Below the pieces are notes generated by a model. It saw only the letters and a list, made by a program, of their open reading frames with translations. It searched no databases and had not been told where the DNA came from. From Rehmannia glutinosa (lineage: Eukaryota > Streptophyta > Magnoliopsida > Lamiales > Orobanchaceae): a stretch of 64,000 bases of DNA. A program made the translations under genes and the position numbers. The stretch is taken from assembly GCA_016081115.2 (NCBI GenBank), contig CM071931.1:29674317-29738316 (forward strand), in the 5' to 3' direction. The first letter of the stretch is position 1; each line of letters starts with the position of its first letter. Shown one piece after another: positions 19,848 through 32,470 of the stretch.

Positions 19848-21286
19848 TGTTTAGTGTGAGTTTTGCATATATTTTGGGCATAGTTATGGATATAATTGGT
19901 AGATAAACATGCATTAACTCAGAAAAATGGGTTATATTCTCTCTTTATGGAAAAGATATTACGCTTTGCTCGTTTTGCAGGAAAATCACTATTTTTGTAG
20001 CACTTTTGTGGCATTTGGGAGCATTGCATCTATTAGAACCCTTGTGAATCGTGATAATATATGTGGAACAATTAGTACACGGAGTAAGGAGTTGACACGA
20101 GAAAAATTAGTTGAATTGGAGTAGCTTTTGACCACACACGGGCAGTGCGTGGGTCGCGCATGGTCTGGAAATTTTGTACTTTGTTCGGCATGACACACGA
20201 CCAGGTCATGTGTGAGCGCACGGGTTGTGCATGGGCCATAAAAATTGATATTTGGTTCGGCTTTATGCACGGGCAGCCTGTGCGTCTGTGCGAGAAAGTC
20301 AGATTTTGGCGATTTTGACTTAGGTTTTAATCCCAACTGGAGTATAAATAGAGACGAGGCGGCCTCAAACAAAGACACACTGATATTTGCCCTAGAAAGT
20401 AGAGAAAAGAGCAACCTTCTACCGGAGGATTCGAGAGATTGATCGAGGTCAGAACCACACGCTTGAGGATTGAAGATAGATCGAGAGATCATCGACATCC
20501 CTGAGTTTTCTCATTCCATTGTATCTTTTACTTTCGATTAGTTAGACATGAACATGAATAATTTGTCTATGAATTATTTATTTCCCATGTTTGGCTAAAC
20601 ACCTTATGATTCCGGTGTTTGGGATTAGGTTAATGGATACTTTTGCTTGATGTTTAATTGCAATTGAAGTTATTATTTCAAACCCTATTCGAGTACTCTG
20701 TTTTATTTCTTGTTTTATCAAAAGGCCATTGGTTTAACTTGTTGTGATGTATTGATTCATAATTCGAGAGATGAGTTTCAATACTAGATCTTGAGCACTT
20801 GACATGAATATTTGCATGATTGAGAAGTCTGTAAATATTTGTGAGGATTAATAATCTTTTGTGTTTTTGGGAGTTGGATATCTTATGTTGAGCAGAGATG
20901 CTAGCATAGATAATCCAATCAACGTTTTTATAAACATCTCGGGAGAGAGGATAAAATAATTTCGTAATTGTCTTATAGGGAAGAATAAAAATAACTTTGG
21001 TTGTGATTAATCAGATAACAAGAGGAATATTAACTAAAACCATAACCCTGGAATCCATTCATCTCCAAGATCTTTCAATCAACTCTTACTTTGTCTTTTT
21101 ATGATAAATTCTTGTCTTAGTTTTATAAAACCAATCATCCAATTTCGATCGTCTAGATAAAAATAAGACTATTACAATCTCAATACTTAATACACTAATT
21201 TATTAGTCTATGTGGATTCGGCCTTGCTTACCCTATTCTATAAACTGCATCGTATACTTGCGGTGAAGCTAAAAATAAGGCGAACA
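19848..21286 (+). mobile_element. Solo LTR of the C family inside C's gag
   Basis: 1439 bp, TGTTTAGTG...GGCGAACA, the same family and direction as the 3' LTR at 41360-42786. A TATA box (TATAAATA) lies at 20343-20350, preceded by GCACGGGC/GCCCGTGC words at about 20135-20290. Flanks are gtccg and gctgc, so no target duplication is visible, and about 8 bases of gag appear to be missing at the site. Confidence 0.85.
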
Positions 21287-22205
21287 GCTGCAACATAGAT
21301 TTCCAGACGATCAGCAACTTTGTTTCTTCTACAATGGGTTGTTGGGACAGACAAGGCATTTTGTGGATGCCGCAGCAGGAGGAGCTTTACTAGCAAAAAT
21401 CCCACAGGATGCATTCAATTTGCTTGAAGATATGGCAATGAATAGCTATCAGTGGCCCTCCGAGAGGACAAATGTGAAAAGGGTAGCGAAGTTTCTGATT
21501 CAGACCCAGTCAAAGCATTAACGGCTCAGATGACAGCATTGACAAATCAGATAAGTTTTTTAACAAAAGGGTCTGAAGTAAACACGGGTGCAAATAATGG
21601 GGGAGTTCCTCAAAATCCTATGGAGGAAGCTAACTATGTCAATAACCGGAATTTCAACAATTACAGGAATAATTCGACTCCCACCCATTATCATCCGAGT
21701 TTGAGGAATCACAAAAATTTCTCGTATGCAAATACAAAAAACATGATGCAACCACCACCGGGTTTTAGTGTGACGAACGGAGTCATTAATGTGGAGGCTA
21801 AGCCATCTTTGGAGGACGTTCTTACCTCGTTCATGAGTTAGAAGAGTTCATTTATGAATGAAACAAGGAACCGATTGAATAAAGATGAGGCCAATTCTTG
21901 ACAAGATCGAGGCACATGTCACGCAATTGGCTAACATTGTGGGCTCACAAATAAAAAATCTAGAAACTCAGATTAGCCAGTTAGCTACGATCATAAGTGG
22001 ACAGCATCAGAAGGCCGCCAGTTTCCGAGCAACACTGAAGTAAACCCAAATGAACAGTGTAAACCCAAATGAACAGTGTAACGCCATTCATCTGAGTGGT
22101 ACAAAGTACGAGGGAAAAAAAATTCTGGGAAATAATGAAAAATCGCAACCATGTACGACCCGTGCATCAATGCACGGGCAGCCCATGCATGGTGCCGATT
22201 AGTCA
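21287..22205 (+). pseudogene. Athila-like gag, piece 3 (C-terminal part)
   Basis: It resumes with LQHRFPDDQQLCFFYNG and VDAAAGGALL, the conserved end of the Athila/Tat Gag domain. The ORF 21452-21841 then gives an asparagine-rich C-terminus (NNRNFNNYRNN). Stops follow after 21841. Near 22155-22200 a few copies of the GCACGGGC motif known from the LTR occur within the degenerate sequence. Confidence 0.8.
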
Positions 22206-22644
22206 ATGGTGACCCCTGGAGACAAAGACACTGCAGTAAATGGCGACGTTGAGGTCGAGAATGGGATCACGGAACACAATGATAAACAAAAAGGGGCTGA
22301 GAAGCTTAAATCTTCTTCTAACTCTGATTTTTCAAAATTTACTACTCCCATCCCTTTTCCTCAACGCTTTCAAAAGAAAAAGTTAGATGCCCAATTTGCT
22401 AAATTTTTGGACATCTTTAAGAAACTGCATATTAACATACCTTTTGCAGACGCATTGGAGCACATGCCCAACTATGCGAAGTTTTTAAAAGATGTGATGT
22501 CCAAGAAAAAAAGATGGTAGAATTCGAGACCATTAACTTGACTGAGGAATGCAGCGCCATCATTCAGAGAAAACTACCTCAAAAGCTCAAAGATTCGGGG
22601 AGTTTCACTATCCCTTGTAAAATAGGGGGTGTTTTCTTTGATCT
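22206..22644 (+). pseudogene. Athila-like gag-protease link and start of protease
   Basis: ORF 22206-22520 contains FPQRFQKKKLDAQFAKFLD and KKLHINIPFADALEHMP, the typical segment before Athila/Tat protease. After a frame break the sequence continues to FTIPCKIGGVFFD, where element B is inserted. The other half of protease is at 36969-37265. Confidence 0.85.
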
Positions 22645-24213
22645 TGTAGGTCCCAAGGGGTGTGAATGTAAGGTTTAGAAGGGGGGCTTGAATAAACCTT
22701 ACCAACTTTTCGATTTAGTCCTTTTAAATATTCAGAGTTAATACTTCACAAAATGTGTCCTTGATGGACAACTAAGTTAGTTAATCAAATAGAGTTAGTC
22801 ACTCAACGCACTGACCGAGCCGTTGTTGATAGAGTAACTCAAATTTGTTTTGACTAAAGACTTAACTCGACCGTGATTTGTTTTTAGCGGAAAGACTTAA
22901 CACCCTTGAATTTGGTTAAGTTTGTTTTAATACTCGGTTTTAGCACTCGATTGATTATCAATTGGATAGCAAATTTATCAAATGAGATATAAAAATAAGA
23001 TGCAAAATTAAAGTGTTGAAATGTAGATGACACAATAAGTTTTTATAGAGGTTCGAAGATGGGGTAATTCTTCTACTCCTCTCTTCTCCAACTCCTGGAG
23101 GAATCCACTAAGTATTGATCAATATACGAGTGGTTAACGGTCCAGATACAAGTCTTGATCACACAACCGACTTGATCCTTTGGGACTCGATCGAGATGCC
23201 TTGGTCACACAAATGGGCTTCTCGTATGACTCAACTTCTTCACAGGGCAATTTGCCTTTTGCTACTACACCCACTTGCTCAAGCTTCTTGGATTTGATCA
23301 CGAAGCCCTCCAATAACTTGAGACTGGTTTGACCTTGGACCTTCCTACAATCCTTCGTGGAATGTAGACCCCTTGATTCTTCAAAAACTTCCTCTTCAAC
23401 CGTTTGAAGTTATCTTTCCTTCACAGTGAGTGTTGGATTGATTTCCTTCGTAATGTAGGCTTGAGGATTAATCTTGAATGACTTGAGAATATTTTTGGTT
23501 ACAGTTCAAATGTTTTCTTGAATGTTTTTGGTTTTGGTAATCAAGGTCACCTTTTCTCAAATAAATTCCTCAGCCTTTTATAGTGATCTTTCAAAAATCT
23601 GCCCGTTGAAGAGATAGGCTTATTTTTGAAAGTCACTTGTGGTCGTTGGCTTGTCTTGTTGCAGTTCTTGGAATTGCCATTTCCTCGTATGAATGATTCT
23701 TGACTTTTCGGTGTTCGACACAGTGCATGCTTCCCATTGGTTTATTCCTCAGGCACGCTTCTGGGACTGAGCACTTCAAGAAAGGTAGTATGGAAGTATT
23801 ACTTGTTTAAGTAATTCTCTAGATTTTTGTGCAACGGATCTCTTCCAGCTTATCTCGACTTGATCGCATTTCCTTGACTTCCCCGGTGCGACTTGAGTCG
23901 ACTTCCAATCATTGGATGACTCTTCACACTTCAACTTGAGACTTGGCTACCTTGAGTTGACTTGACGATACTTCACTCAGCTGCACCTTCAGTCGAGTTC
24001 CTATCTTCTCTTCTTTGCCATACTCAGCTGCCTCACAGCAGAGTCTTCCTTGTAGTCTCCAGTTGTCTTCTTGCGTGTCCAGGCATAGCTGACTTAACTC
24101 ATCTCGACCAGCCCTATCTATTACAATGCAATTTACAACAAAAATGGGGTGCCAACTTCCTATTCTAAGTTTTACATGGCATTCATCAAAATCTACAAAA
24201 TAATTTCCCAACA
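22645..24213 (-). mobile_element. 3' LTR of element B
   Basis: 1569 bp, TGTAGGTCC...TTCCCAACA. TATA (minus CTATAAAAGG) at 23574-23583. Close to the 5' LTR at 35386-36968 with scattered differences. The polypurine tract (minus AAAAAGGGGGAAAT) follows at 24214-24227. Confidence 0.9.
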
Positions 24214-27200
24214 ATTTCCCCCTTTTTGATGATGCCAAAACTTAAACATACATCAATAATTAAACAGCAAAGATACATACAGACAAATGTAGAACCACAG
24301 AATGTATGTTTAGAATCGATCTTTAATTGATCATAACATTCTTGTTCTTTACATAGTCAAGTTTCTGAGTGTATCAGAGCTTAAGCCTAAAAAAAACAAT
24401 TGTATCAGAGCTTAAACGGGGCTTAGACTAACCATGCTGTTCTATATCTACTCACGTATAGAAATTGCATAATTTTATTCAATGTACAGAAGACTTACAT
24501 AAAGTGTATTTACATAGTAAAATACATGAAAGGGTGAGCGACAACAACACTTCATCTCCTTCGTTGCCTCCTTCTTTCATCTTCTTGACTCTGTCATCTT
24601 CTAACCTTTTTCTCTTTTTCTCATCTTCACCGCTTCTTCTTTTTCATACGCCTTCCTCGGCGCTTCATCTCTTCTTAGTTTTTCTTGTCTTTCCTCCCAC
24701 AAACCGAGTTTGTCTTTTATTTTCTTCTTCAATTCTCTTAACATACTCGGATTGTTCTTTGCCACTTGCGCAGGTTGGCTATTTCAAATCAAATCTAGCC
24801 CGAGAGATCCCTCTTTTCTTGCCTGGATCTATGTACTCAATGTTTTTGGGCGAGTTCTAGGTCCAAAACCTCTTCCTCCACCACTCGCTTCTTCCTCCCT
24901 CTGGGCGTGTATTGTCTTGGGGCCTTTTTTTCCCAAAGTGAGAGTGACCAACAGAGTGACTGCCGGTGGTTTTTTGTCAGCTCGGCTTCTTCACACATAG
25001 TGTGAGACCTTTTTCCCAAGATACAAATCCCAGGCTTGAGCCATGGACATGTTTGCGAAATAACCTTCGATGCGGCGTCTTGAATTCATCAACGAGATCT
25101 TGCTCGATTCCGGATCATCCGGAATGGCATAGGTGTCTCTGTCTATTGGAAATGCCTCCATGTTGTTTCGAGTATCCATAACTCGGGCATTCATCCTTTC
25201 TTCCACTTCCTTCATCCCTCGCTTCAATCGTCTTTCTCTTTTTCATTGTTGGTACAAAGAGTGTTGGAGTGGCAGAGTCACTGGGAGTTTGCTGATAATA
25301 TCAGCTGTGACAAGACCTTGTTGGGGGTTTTAGCAATCATCAAGGTCACATCTTTCGAACCTTCCCCCTCAACAGACTTCCCTTTCTTCTCTCTTATTAC
25401 TTCCTCAAGTTGTCTTTCCCTTCACAGCTGCTTCCTCCTTCTCAGCTTCAGATCCCTTCAGCGCCTTTAGGTATTCCTCTTCCCCCTTTTTGGCATCATC
25501 AAAGGAGAGAGGAACCCCTGGAAACAAGCTAGCAAGCAAGAAGTCTAGTCTGCTGATAGTTGAGTTCTGCTTCGAATCTGCTGCGGAGTAAGCTGCACGG
25601 AACTCAGAGCGGGTGGCGTTGGATTCAGCTGCTACCAACTTCATCTCAGCCATGAGGAGACTGAATTTTCGATCCATATTCTCTTCCACACGCAGGAGCT
25701 CGTTCTTATTATGTTCACGCAGCAGCTTTATCTCTGTAGTATGAGATTCATGCATTTGTTCAATGTGCTCTTGCAATTTTGTCTTTGCATCGCATTCTCG
25801 GCCCGCCGACTAACAACTTTGTTGAACAATGTCCTGAAATATCGAGCTTGTTCCACACGCATTGTATCTTTGTCAGCTTTGTTGCCACCACTCACGGATC
25901 CCGACTATTATGCCTCTCAAATCAGCATTAAGGTTGGCGTCCTGTTATCCACCTCATGTCCAAAGTGAGGCCTGGTGCCTTTCCATTTTTCTATCTCGGC
26001 AAATAAGGCTTTGAACACGTCCCCCTAACTTCGCTTGTCACCTCTGTTTCGGTGGTGACGGCCAAGCAAAGATCAAAGTCATAGTCACCGAAACAATAGT
26101 GTCGATGGAAGAACAGGATTAGGTCTCGTGGGAAGCGCTCACGATCTTTAGTTGATTCTTCGGGAGGTCGGTACCTCCGAGAGAAGGGAAATGATTCTAC
26201 GAAAGGATCATCACGGGTAATCGGAATCTATTCAATGATAATTGGTGCTCGTGAAGTCCCTTGTGGAGTCGAACTCGCTCTGACTTGGGAGCTGCGCAAT
26301 GGACTCTGTTTGTTGTGGTCTGCATTGTGAAGTCGACCCGACTTGCTTGAGCCTCACTGTCTCAACAGCTTCGTCGGTCTCACTGGTTTTTCCGGATGAG
26401 TTGGTATCGTCCTCGGCCTTATCGAGCGTCATTGGACGATGATGATGAGATTTCCATGGGTGGCTCATCATCAAAGTTGAATGTTTGGTGAGTAGTCTTG
26501 AGGTCGACTTACTCGTGGTTGGAACATCCTCAATTGAGTCTTTGGGATCGATCACGGGGATGACTCGGCTTCATCGTCTCCTTCCGATCCCGAAAAGGTT
26601 ACATCGATTATCCTGGGAATCGTGAAGAGCACTTATCTCCTTTTCTCGATGGATCAATGATAGCGGGAGGGATGTTACGTGCTTTCTTTCTCCCCGGAAG
26701 TCTCAACCTCCCGTTGGCCTTCATTACCTCCTGCGCAGTCTCAAGCGCAATGAGGCCTGGACATCCCTTTTGACAAGATGTCGGTCACCGTCTTGGGGTC
26801 TTCGAGGTGGCATCCATTGAGTCTCAACTCCATGGATTGCACTTTCATCGCCAGTGTTAACTCCCGGGCGATTCCGTCTGTGCCTCAGGCTCGATCGCAT
26901 CGCATCGGCGTCATTAGCTGCGGAGAGCGGTTGGCACTTCACCGAGACAGTCACAATCAATGCTGAGAGCTCACGGTGACAACTTCTTTGTGTATTCTGT
27001 GATTGTTCCTTCTCCACTTTGCCTCCTAAATTCATTGTGGAGTCACCGCAGATCCTCCGACCTTGCCGCAGGTGGAGGGAGTTTTCCCCTCGGCTAGCAC
27101 ACGAGTTGAGTGACTTGGAATGGGGTCACTCGTCTCCGGACTCACTTGTTCCCACCGAGTATTCAGGCCGTTGGGGCGGTGGTAAGACACCTTCATTAGG

Positions 27201-29213
27201 GGTTGGCTCGACTTTGGGTCCCCACTATCCCGGTTCCATTCCCTTAATGCCTTCCTCCGAATGAGTGGGGAGTGGTGGCGGCAACAATAGTGGCAATATC
27301 TTTTTCCACTCCCATAGGATCTATTTCACTGTGATTTGGAGGACTCTCCTGGTCCCTCCATCATTCTTTGCTCATGTAGGATTCTCGACTCTTGCATTGC
27401 TTGCTGCATTTGCAACTCTTACGTGGCGACAAAGGGTCCGATCCTCATCACTTTCGATAGGGCGTCAAAGTGAGAGTGTGTATGATCGGTGGTGCCGGTG
27501 AGAGGGCGATGTTGGCCTTCTCATGTGCCTCTGCGTCCTCACCGCTTTGCTTTAGCCCGTTCGTTTTCTTTTCGAATCTGCAGATATTAATACAATTATT
27601 CTCGTCAAGGGCTTGCATCAAGATTGTGTCAACCTCAAGAAACCTCAAGAGTTCTTCTTCTTCAAAGAATGAACTCGGTCTTTCAAACGCACTCTGGATA
27701 GGCTCGGCTTCCATTTTCTCCACTCTCGAGACGATTTTGGATGTCCGGATACAATGGAGAGTACATGATTACATCGTCTTCATCATTCTCTTGCTGGCCC
27801 TCGTTTCCAGGGATTAAGGGTAGCAGACTTTTCTCGAACATCCTCGGTAACCTCTGTTGCGGTGGAGAAACAACCCTGTCAATAGGTGATTCGGTTGTCT
27901 CGGCCATTCCTTGTTCTCACTGCTTTCGTCTCACTGATTGGGTCTTGAGTTGCCTCTGCTGATCGGCCTCAAAGGCCAGAGACTTGGCCGTTTCATCGAT
28001 CACGTCTGGAGACTCTACTTCTCCAGCCAGCCTCGGGTATCTTCTCCAAATTGAGTGGGCGACTAATCGGTTTCTCAAGCTCGGAATGCTTGAAAATTCT
28101 TCTTCTTCTTTTTGTTTGTACCAGGGATTTACGGTTCGGATAAGGTTTCTTCGAGTCCTGGGCGGTGGGGGCCGTGTTGTTGTCTTCTTACGAGGAGCCG
28201 GCCATCTTGGCTTATCGCTTCTCCTTTTCTTGAAGACCGAAGAAGGTATTTGAGATTCCTTCTCCGCTGCAGGCTGCGGGGCGGGAGACATCGCTGCGGG
28301 GCGGTGACTTGGGTGTATGGCGGGAGCGATTTCTTTTTCTTTTTGGGGGCAGTGATCTTTCTTAGCAAACAGCTGCAGGGGTAGCCTTCTTCTTTGGTGG
28401 AGAGGAGACAGTTGTATCTTCAGTGGTCACCGATTCCCCCTCACTCGTGACGCCTCTCTTAGCATAGGCTCTCTTCGTGCGCCAGAGAGGTTTGATCGAA
28501 CATCCTCTTGTTTACATGGAACGCCTTTCCATGTCGAAGAGGGACTTTCTTTACTTCCATTATTCGCCAATCACCAGGCCGTATCCCGAGGGAACCTCCA
28601 AACGTTCCATCCTCCTTGAAGGATTGTTCTCAACATTCTCGCGAGTCTGCTCAGTAGACAAACTCAGCCCCAGTTCACTTTCTGTTCTTCAATGATCGCA
28701 GCCATTACGATCAACTTTGCTTTGGGATACCGTCAAAGCCGCCAAATTTGATATCTATGCATTTGGCAACGATGTCCAAAGAATTTGTGGTAGTCCTCCT
28801 TCACAGACCTCTTATTAGTCAGGTGTATACTACTTTCTCAAAGATAGTTGGACTTGGCTACTTCCTTCCAAGCAAAGCGATCGGTCAACATCGCTTCATT
28901 AATTTCCGACACTCCTTCCGCCGATAACAAGCAGTGTTCTGCCAAATCCTTGGCAGTAATGATGAAGTCTTTTCCATGAACAGAGGACTTGATGCCCTCA
29001 TCGTGAACCTCGGCGTTCACGTAGAACGTGACCTCTTCCACATAGGTCATCGGAAACTCCAACGTCGAAACGGTTTCGGCCCCGGCGTTTCGGTTTCTCG
29101 AATCTTCTTCACTAGGGTGTCGTCGGACCCCTGTTTTACTATACCATCGAAATCCACAGTAGACCCAGTGTGGATTTGCTTTCCTAGCTTGACAAAATCA
29201 TGAGTGGATGCCA
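24214..29213 (-). pseudogene. Third ORF of element B, between RNase H and 3' LTR (decayed)
   Basis: It probably began at the ATG complementary to 29211-29213 (MASTHDFVKLGKQ). A frameshift occurs near 29065, then the frame continues in ORF 28838-29062 (TYVEEVTFYVNAEVHDEG). Further pieces are a basic, proline/arginine-rich segment (27917-28291), a coiled coil of charged heptads (25405-25776) and a tail (24991-25227). Stops and frame changes are frequent. I recognise no catalytic motif. The position matches the envelope-like or extra ORF of Sireviruses, but I see no convincing signal peptide or membrane anchor. A second polypurine-like tract lies inside at about 25480-25500. Confidence 0.55.
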
Positions 29214-29510
29214 TTTTTCAGTATTTTACCGAACAAAACTTAGAAAATGATCCGAGGATTGAAAGGGTTTGGAGAGAAAATTTTGCTTTTGCTTTCGAGA
29301 GAGAGATGAACAGTTTTGGTAAAGTGAGAGAGAAACGGATGAAATGGTTTAAGTATGGTTCATGAAAGGACGTGCGGGTGGTTTTGAAATGTGATCAAAA
29401 TCAACGGCTTAGATCTTGCACGCCGATGTGCATTTAATGTCTCGTATTTAATGCGGCAAATTTATATCCAATCATAAGCTTGGTGTGCGGCTTTTGCCTC
29501 AGTACGCGTC
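29214..29510 (-). promoter_or_regulatory. Promoter-like region before the third ORF of B
   Basis: On the minus strand a TATA-like GGATATAAATT (about 29462-29473) is followed by a motif resembling the plant promoter word ATCTAAGCCGTTGAT (about 29402-29417) and a CT-rich leader with runs of tctctc (about 29280-29340), then the ATG at 29213. This is the order expected of a plant core promoter and 5' leader. Function is inferred. Confidence 0.4.
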
Positions 29511-29752
29511 ATAATTATCTTTGATGTCATTCTTAAAAACATTCCCGCTTAGTAAAAACGACTTTGCGTTTTTGTCACTTTGCTCGTAAATGACTCGCTT
29601 GTCCCTTAGCCGATTTAACTCTTCTCTCCTCGCATGTAAATACTCAAATTTGTCGGCTAACTCGATGCAGATTGTCTTTCCGATCTGGTGATTTAAGAGT
29701 TCACTCTTTTTCCTCTTTTCGTGTTTCATTTCTTTTCTTTGAGTCTTAAGTG

Positions 29753-30709
29753 TCAACTCAACTCAATTAACCCTAACTCATGCTTGAGTTCTTCAAATCT
29801 TGATTCACATAATGGTTTTGTGAATATGTCACCAACTCGCTTATCAGTTGAAATATATTCCAAGGTGATGTCTTTCTTTTCAACATGGTCTCTTATGAAG
29901 TGATATCGACATCGATATGCTTTGTTCTTGAGTGCAACACAGATTTTGAGTGATTGCAATTGCACTTGTGTAATCACACATGATTGGAATTTCCTTTTCT
30001 TCAACTTCATAGTCTCTCACCTTTGTCTCATCCATAGGACTTGGGCACAACAAATTTGCCCGCAACTATGTATTCTCGCTTGATTTGTAGAGGTGGCTAT
30101 TGAATTTTGTTTTTTGCTAAACCAGAAATTAGCCTATTTCCAAGCATTTGACATGTGCCGAGGTGCTCTTCCCACAACTCTACATCCAAAGGTGTAGTCG
30201 AGTCGAATAACAATTAGCTTGAATCCACCTTCCTTTGGATACCATAAGCCAACTTCTTGGCTTCCTTTCAAATATCTCAAGATCCTCTTGGCGTGACCAT
30301 ATGGCTTTCTTTTGGAGCAGATTGAAATCTTGCACATACACCTACGGCAAAGGTGATGTCCGCCTGCTTCTTTGTAAGATAGAGCAATGATCCAATAAGT
30401 GCTATGTATCTTGTTTGATCTACGAGCTTGCCATCCGCATCCATGTCCATTTTGACCGATGTATTCATTGGTATTTTTACGAGAAGACTTCTCTTCCATA
30501 CCAAATTTCTTCATTAAATCTCTGGTGTATTTTGTTTGACTTATGAAGGTTCCATCCTTCAGTTGTTTCACTTGGAGTCCAAGGAAGAATGCCAACTCTC
30601 CCATCATGCTCATTTCGAATTTGCTTTGCATGAGGTTTGAAAATTTATCACACAGCTCTTTGTTTGTGGATCTAAAGATGATATCATCCACATATATTTG
30701 AACAAGCAA
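29753..30709 (-). pseudogene. Copia RT C-terminus and RNase H (B)
   Basis: ORF 30134-30709 begins with the catalytic block VQIYVDDIIF, intact here, then FEMSMMGELAFFLGLQV. RNase H pieces follow (30277-30504, 29880-30065, 29753-30010), with HFIRDHVEKKDITLEY and the final LCESRFEEL. Frames change several times, so no functional enzyme is encoded. Confidence 0.85.
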
Positions 30710-30742
30710 GATACTCTTCCTATCTTGAATTAAGAAAGAGTG

Positions 30743-31615
30743 TTACTGTCCCACTTTGCCTTTTGTGAATCCGTTCCCGGTCAAGAATTGTGACAATGTA
30801 TCATACCATGCTCTAGGTGCCTGTTTCAATCCATATAGAGCTTTCTTGAGTTTGTATACCTTATCTCCAAGAGTCTTCTGCTCAAATCCTGGAGGTTGTT
30901 CAACATATACTTCTTCTTCCAACAAACCATTAAGGAATGCACTCTTTACATCCATTTGATATACAATAAAGTTCTTGTGAGCTGCATAGGCAAGAAACAT
31001 CCTTATAGCTTCCAATCTTGCTACAGGAGCAAAAGTTTCATCAAAATCTATTCCTTCTTCTTGGCAATACCCTTTGGCTACCAATCTTGCTTTGTTTCTT
31101 ACTACAGAACCTTCCTCGTTCATCTTGTTTCTGAATACCCATTTAGTGCCAATAACATTTTGATGGGTAGGTCTTTGAACCAATTCCCACACTTTATTTC
31201 TTTCAAACTGGTTCAGCTCTTCTTGCATGGCTTGAATCCAATGTGTGTCATCCAATGCTTGTGACACATCTTTAGGCTCTATTTGTGAGATAAAGCATGT
31301 GAACATTGCTTCTTGTTGAGCTCTGGATCTCGTTTTGACACCTTCTCTTACATCTCCAATAACTATTTCTAGTGGATGGTCTCTCAGCCATCTTACATCA
31401 GGTTGGAGTAAATTAGCTGGATTCAGTCGTCTTGCAGCTGTGTTATTTTGATCAGCTCTCTCATCATCACTTAGCTGCAAATTTTCCAGCTGTCTTTGAG
31501 ATTCAGCTATCTCATCTTCATCCGGGTTTATAATTCCAAATTTCACTTCAACATAGGGACTCTTCGCATGGTTGGTTGATTCACTTATCGGTTGACTCTT
31601 CAATGTCTTCTCCAT
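30743..31615 (-). pseudogene. Copia reverse transcriptase N-terminal part (B)
   Basis: A 290-codon open frame with the copia RT blocks KWVFRNKMNEEGSVV, ARLVAKGYCQEEGIDF, YQMDVKSAFLNG and LYGLKQAPRAWYD, preceded by the integrase-RT linker. This is the best preserved pol piece in the window. It is separated from the YVDD block (30709) by a frameshift at about 30735. Confidence 0.88.
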
Positions 31616-32470
31616 TTACATTTGGCTCATCAAACACCACATGAATGGATTCCTCTGTAACCATAGTCCTCTTGTTGAATACTCTGTAGGCTTTGCTTTC
31701 ACCGTGAGTATCCCAAGAAGATACCTTCATCGACTTTAGCATCAAAAGCCTTTAAATTATATTTGCCATTGTTATGGATGAAGCATTTGCATCCAAATAT
31801 TCTAAAATATGCAACATTTGGCTTTCTCCCTGTCCAAATCTCATAGGGAGTCTTTCTCAGCTGTCTGTTTATCATGCATCTATTTTGAGTGTAGCATCTT
31901 TGTGTTTATTGCTTGACCCAAAATCTTTTAGGTAGCCCCTGTTTCACTAACATGGTCCTTCTTCGCTTCTTTGAGAGTTCTATTCCTTCTTTCTCGCAAC
32001 TCCATTCTGTTTGTGGAGTCCTTGTTGTACATAATTCATGACCAATACCATTTTCAATACAATACTGAGTTATTATACCATTGACGAACTCAGTTCCTCT
32101 GTCAAATCTTATTTTGATAATGGTTTGACTTTTCTCATTTTGAATTCTTTTCATCACCTGTGGTAGTTTCTGCAGAGTTTCTTTCTTCTTACACATTAAT
32201 ATTGTCCATATATATCTTGAGTAGTCATCTACTACCACCAAGGTGTATTTCTTCCCACTTATGCTAGCTGGTTCAATGGACCAAATAGATCCATATGTAG
32301 CAGTGTGATATTCTAGTTGAAGATGGACATGTCTTTTCTTTGAATGATGATTTGATTTGCTTTCCCATCCGGCATGCATCACATACACTTTCCTTCTTGT
32401 ATCTTGAGTCCGGAAGTCCTTCTACAAGATCGCTTACGCAAGCTTGTTAATTGTTTTGAAATTCAGGTGA
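31616..32470 (-). pseudogene. Copia integrase (B)
   Basis: ORF 31906-32388 includes LVVVDDYSRYIW, the first catalytic aspartate region, and FDRGTEFVNGIITQY, the second. The TPQQNG/E block is damaged (TPQTEWSCEKEG). The C-terminal integrase part to 31616 is frameshifted. The normal SDRG reads FDRG here. Confidence 0.82.

Noticed and set aside
24465..28384. Many + strand ORFs of 60-130 codons between 24465 and 28384
   Set aside because: They are serine/phenylalanine-rich shadows of the decayed minus-strand third ORF of element B.
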